Shown here piece after piece: positions 8,080-8,529 of a DNA stretch of 8,529 bases; position 1 is the stretch's first letter; each line of letters starts with the position of its first letter. The translations under genes and the position numbers were made by a program. The stretch is taken from positions 739 through 9,267 of the forward strand of contig DMNE01000122.1 in assembly GCA_003453735.1 (NCBI GenBank), written 5' to 3'. Source of the stretch: Nitrospiraceae bacterium. Lineage in GTDB: Bacteria; Nitrospirota; Thermodesulfovibrionia; Thermodesulfovibrionales; UBA9159. Under the pieces are notes generated by a model, which had not been told where the DNA came from, searched no databases, and saw only the letters and a program-made list of their open reading frames with translations.

Positions 8080-8492
8080 AAGAGATCACGGCAATCATAC
8101 GAAGGGACAAGCTTCCCGAGACAAAGAAGGCAATGGAAGATCTGGGATATCCATCTTTAACTATCCAGAGCGTTGAGGGAAGAGGAAGACAAAAGGGCGC
8201 GATGTGTGCTGAGATGGACTCCGAACTGCCTGAGAGTTTCTGTACGGCAGTCAAGCTCACACCCACACCCTCATCCTATGCACTGGAACATACCCTGCCG
8301 AAGGTCGCCCTCTTCGTTCCCAAAAGATTGCTCACCATTGTTGTGCCGGATGACGTAGTTACAAAGATCATCAAATCCCTTATCAGGGTTAATCAGACCG
8401 GTAAGGCAGGTGACGGCAAGATATTTGTCTCACCCATCGACAGCGCTTTGAGGGTTAGAACCGGAGAGACCGATGGAGAGGCAATCGCTTAG
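8076..8492 (+). CDS. nifI2: PII-family nitrogenase regulator NifI2
   Basis: NifI2 is the partner of NifI1 in the 2-oxoglutarate-responsive switch on dinitrogenase. The 138-aa product opens with MKEITAIIRRDK and has EGRGRQKG (34-41), an unusually long T-loop region (about 40-82), the VPKRLLTIVVPDD strand (81-93), the B-loop TGKAGDGKIFV (108-118) and RTGE (128-131). The longer T-loop and the second place in the pair identify NifI2 rather than NifI1; the total is somewhat longer than the NifI2 proteins I recall, partly from an acidic tail (ETDGEAIA). The T-loop holds two cysteines (Cys44, Cys56) and a Thr/Pro/Ser run (LTPTPSS, 61-67). The ATG overlaps the nifI1 stop (ATGA) after GGTGAGG (8062-8068), so translation of the two is probably coupled to give matched amounts. 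The stretch coding GDGKIFVSP is nearly the same in both genes, as expected of old paralogs. Confidence 0.93.
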   Translation: MKEITAIIRRDKLPETKKAMEDLGYPSLTIQSVEGRGRQKGAMCAEMDSELPESFCTAVKLTPTPSSYALEHTLPKVALFVPKRLLTIVVPDDVVTKIIKSLIRVNQTGKAGDGKIFVSPIDSALRVRTGETDGEAIA

Positions 8493-8529
8493 AAGACACT
8501 GAACAGGGCTAGGAACATAATTGAGGACG
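8493..8529. other. Downstream end of window, no terminator seen
   Basis: The last 37 bases after the nifI2 stop contain no inverted repeat with a T-run and no recognisable gene start. The operon could continue beyond the window. Confidence 0.5.

Noticed and set aside
7762..8492. Ordinary GlnB/GlnK pair
   Set aside because: The T-loops lack the conserved uridylylation context of GlnB/GlnK, the two proteins differ as NifI1 and NifI2 do, and no amtB lies next to them.

Overview
This window carries most of a molybdenum nitrogenase (nif) operon, all on the + strand: nifH (725-1567), nifD (1652-3079), nifK (3076-4587), a fused nifE-nifN gene (4656-7298), nifX (7298-7696), nifI1 (7762-8079) and nifI2 (8076-8492). 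The genes are packed as an operon. There are 4-base ATGA overlaps at nifD/nifK and nifI1/nifI2, a 1-base TGATG overlap at nifEN/nifX, and gaps of only 65-84 bases elsewhere. No terminator is visible, so the operon may continue past 8529.

Layout. Bases 1-724 hold no gene I can support and look like a long regulatory region. A textbook sigma-54 promoter (-24/-12) lies at 671-686, just upstream of nifH. A NifA-type upstream activator site (TGT-N10-ACA) lies at 592-607, about 100 bases before the predicted transcription start. It sits inside a symmetric block of ACAA/TTGT half-sites (585-614). A second match of the same form is at 428-445. Small inverted repeats span the nifH-nifD gap, the nifK-nifEN gap and the nifX stop codon.

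How the genes work together. NifH (Fe protein) passes electrons to the NifDK MoFe protein, which reduces N2. NifEN is the scaffold on which the FeMo-cofactor precursor is matured, and NifX is a small carrier of cofactor precursors. NifI1 and NifI2 are PII-family proteins that, in methanogens, switch off dinitrogenase directly when 2-oxoglutarate falls. NifB, NifV, NifS/U and NifA are not in the window and must be encoded elsewhere if the system works. All key MoFe ligands are present: P-cluster cysteines in NifD and NifK, and the FeMo-cofactor Cys and His in NifD. This should therefore be a working Mo enzyme, not a V-only or Fe-only paralog.

Organism. The sigma-54 promoter shows it is a bacterium. 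NifH, NifD (475 aa, without the large insertion of the anaerobe/methanogen group) and NifK (503 aa, with the long N-terminal extension) resemble the group I (Azotobacter-like) Mo nitrogenases. The nifI pair is typical of anaerobes and methanogens, where it usually sits between nifH and nifD. A fused NifEN is known from some anaerobic bacteria such as Geobacter, as far as I recall. An anaerobic Desulfobacterota- or Nitrospirota-like bacterium is a reasonable guess, but the taxon cannot be fixed from this window.

What stands out is not a new enzyme but the combination: a NifA/sigma-54-type promoter, a group-I-like MoFe protein, a one-chain NifEN scaffold, and a NifI1-NifI2 switch moved to the 3' end of the operon.
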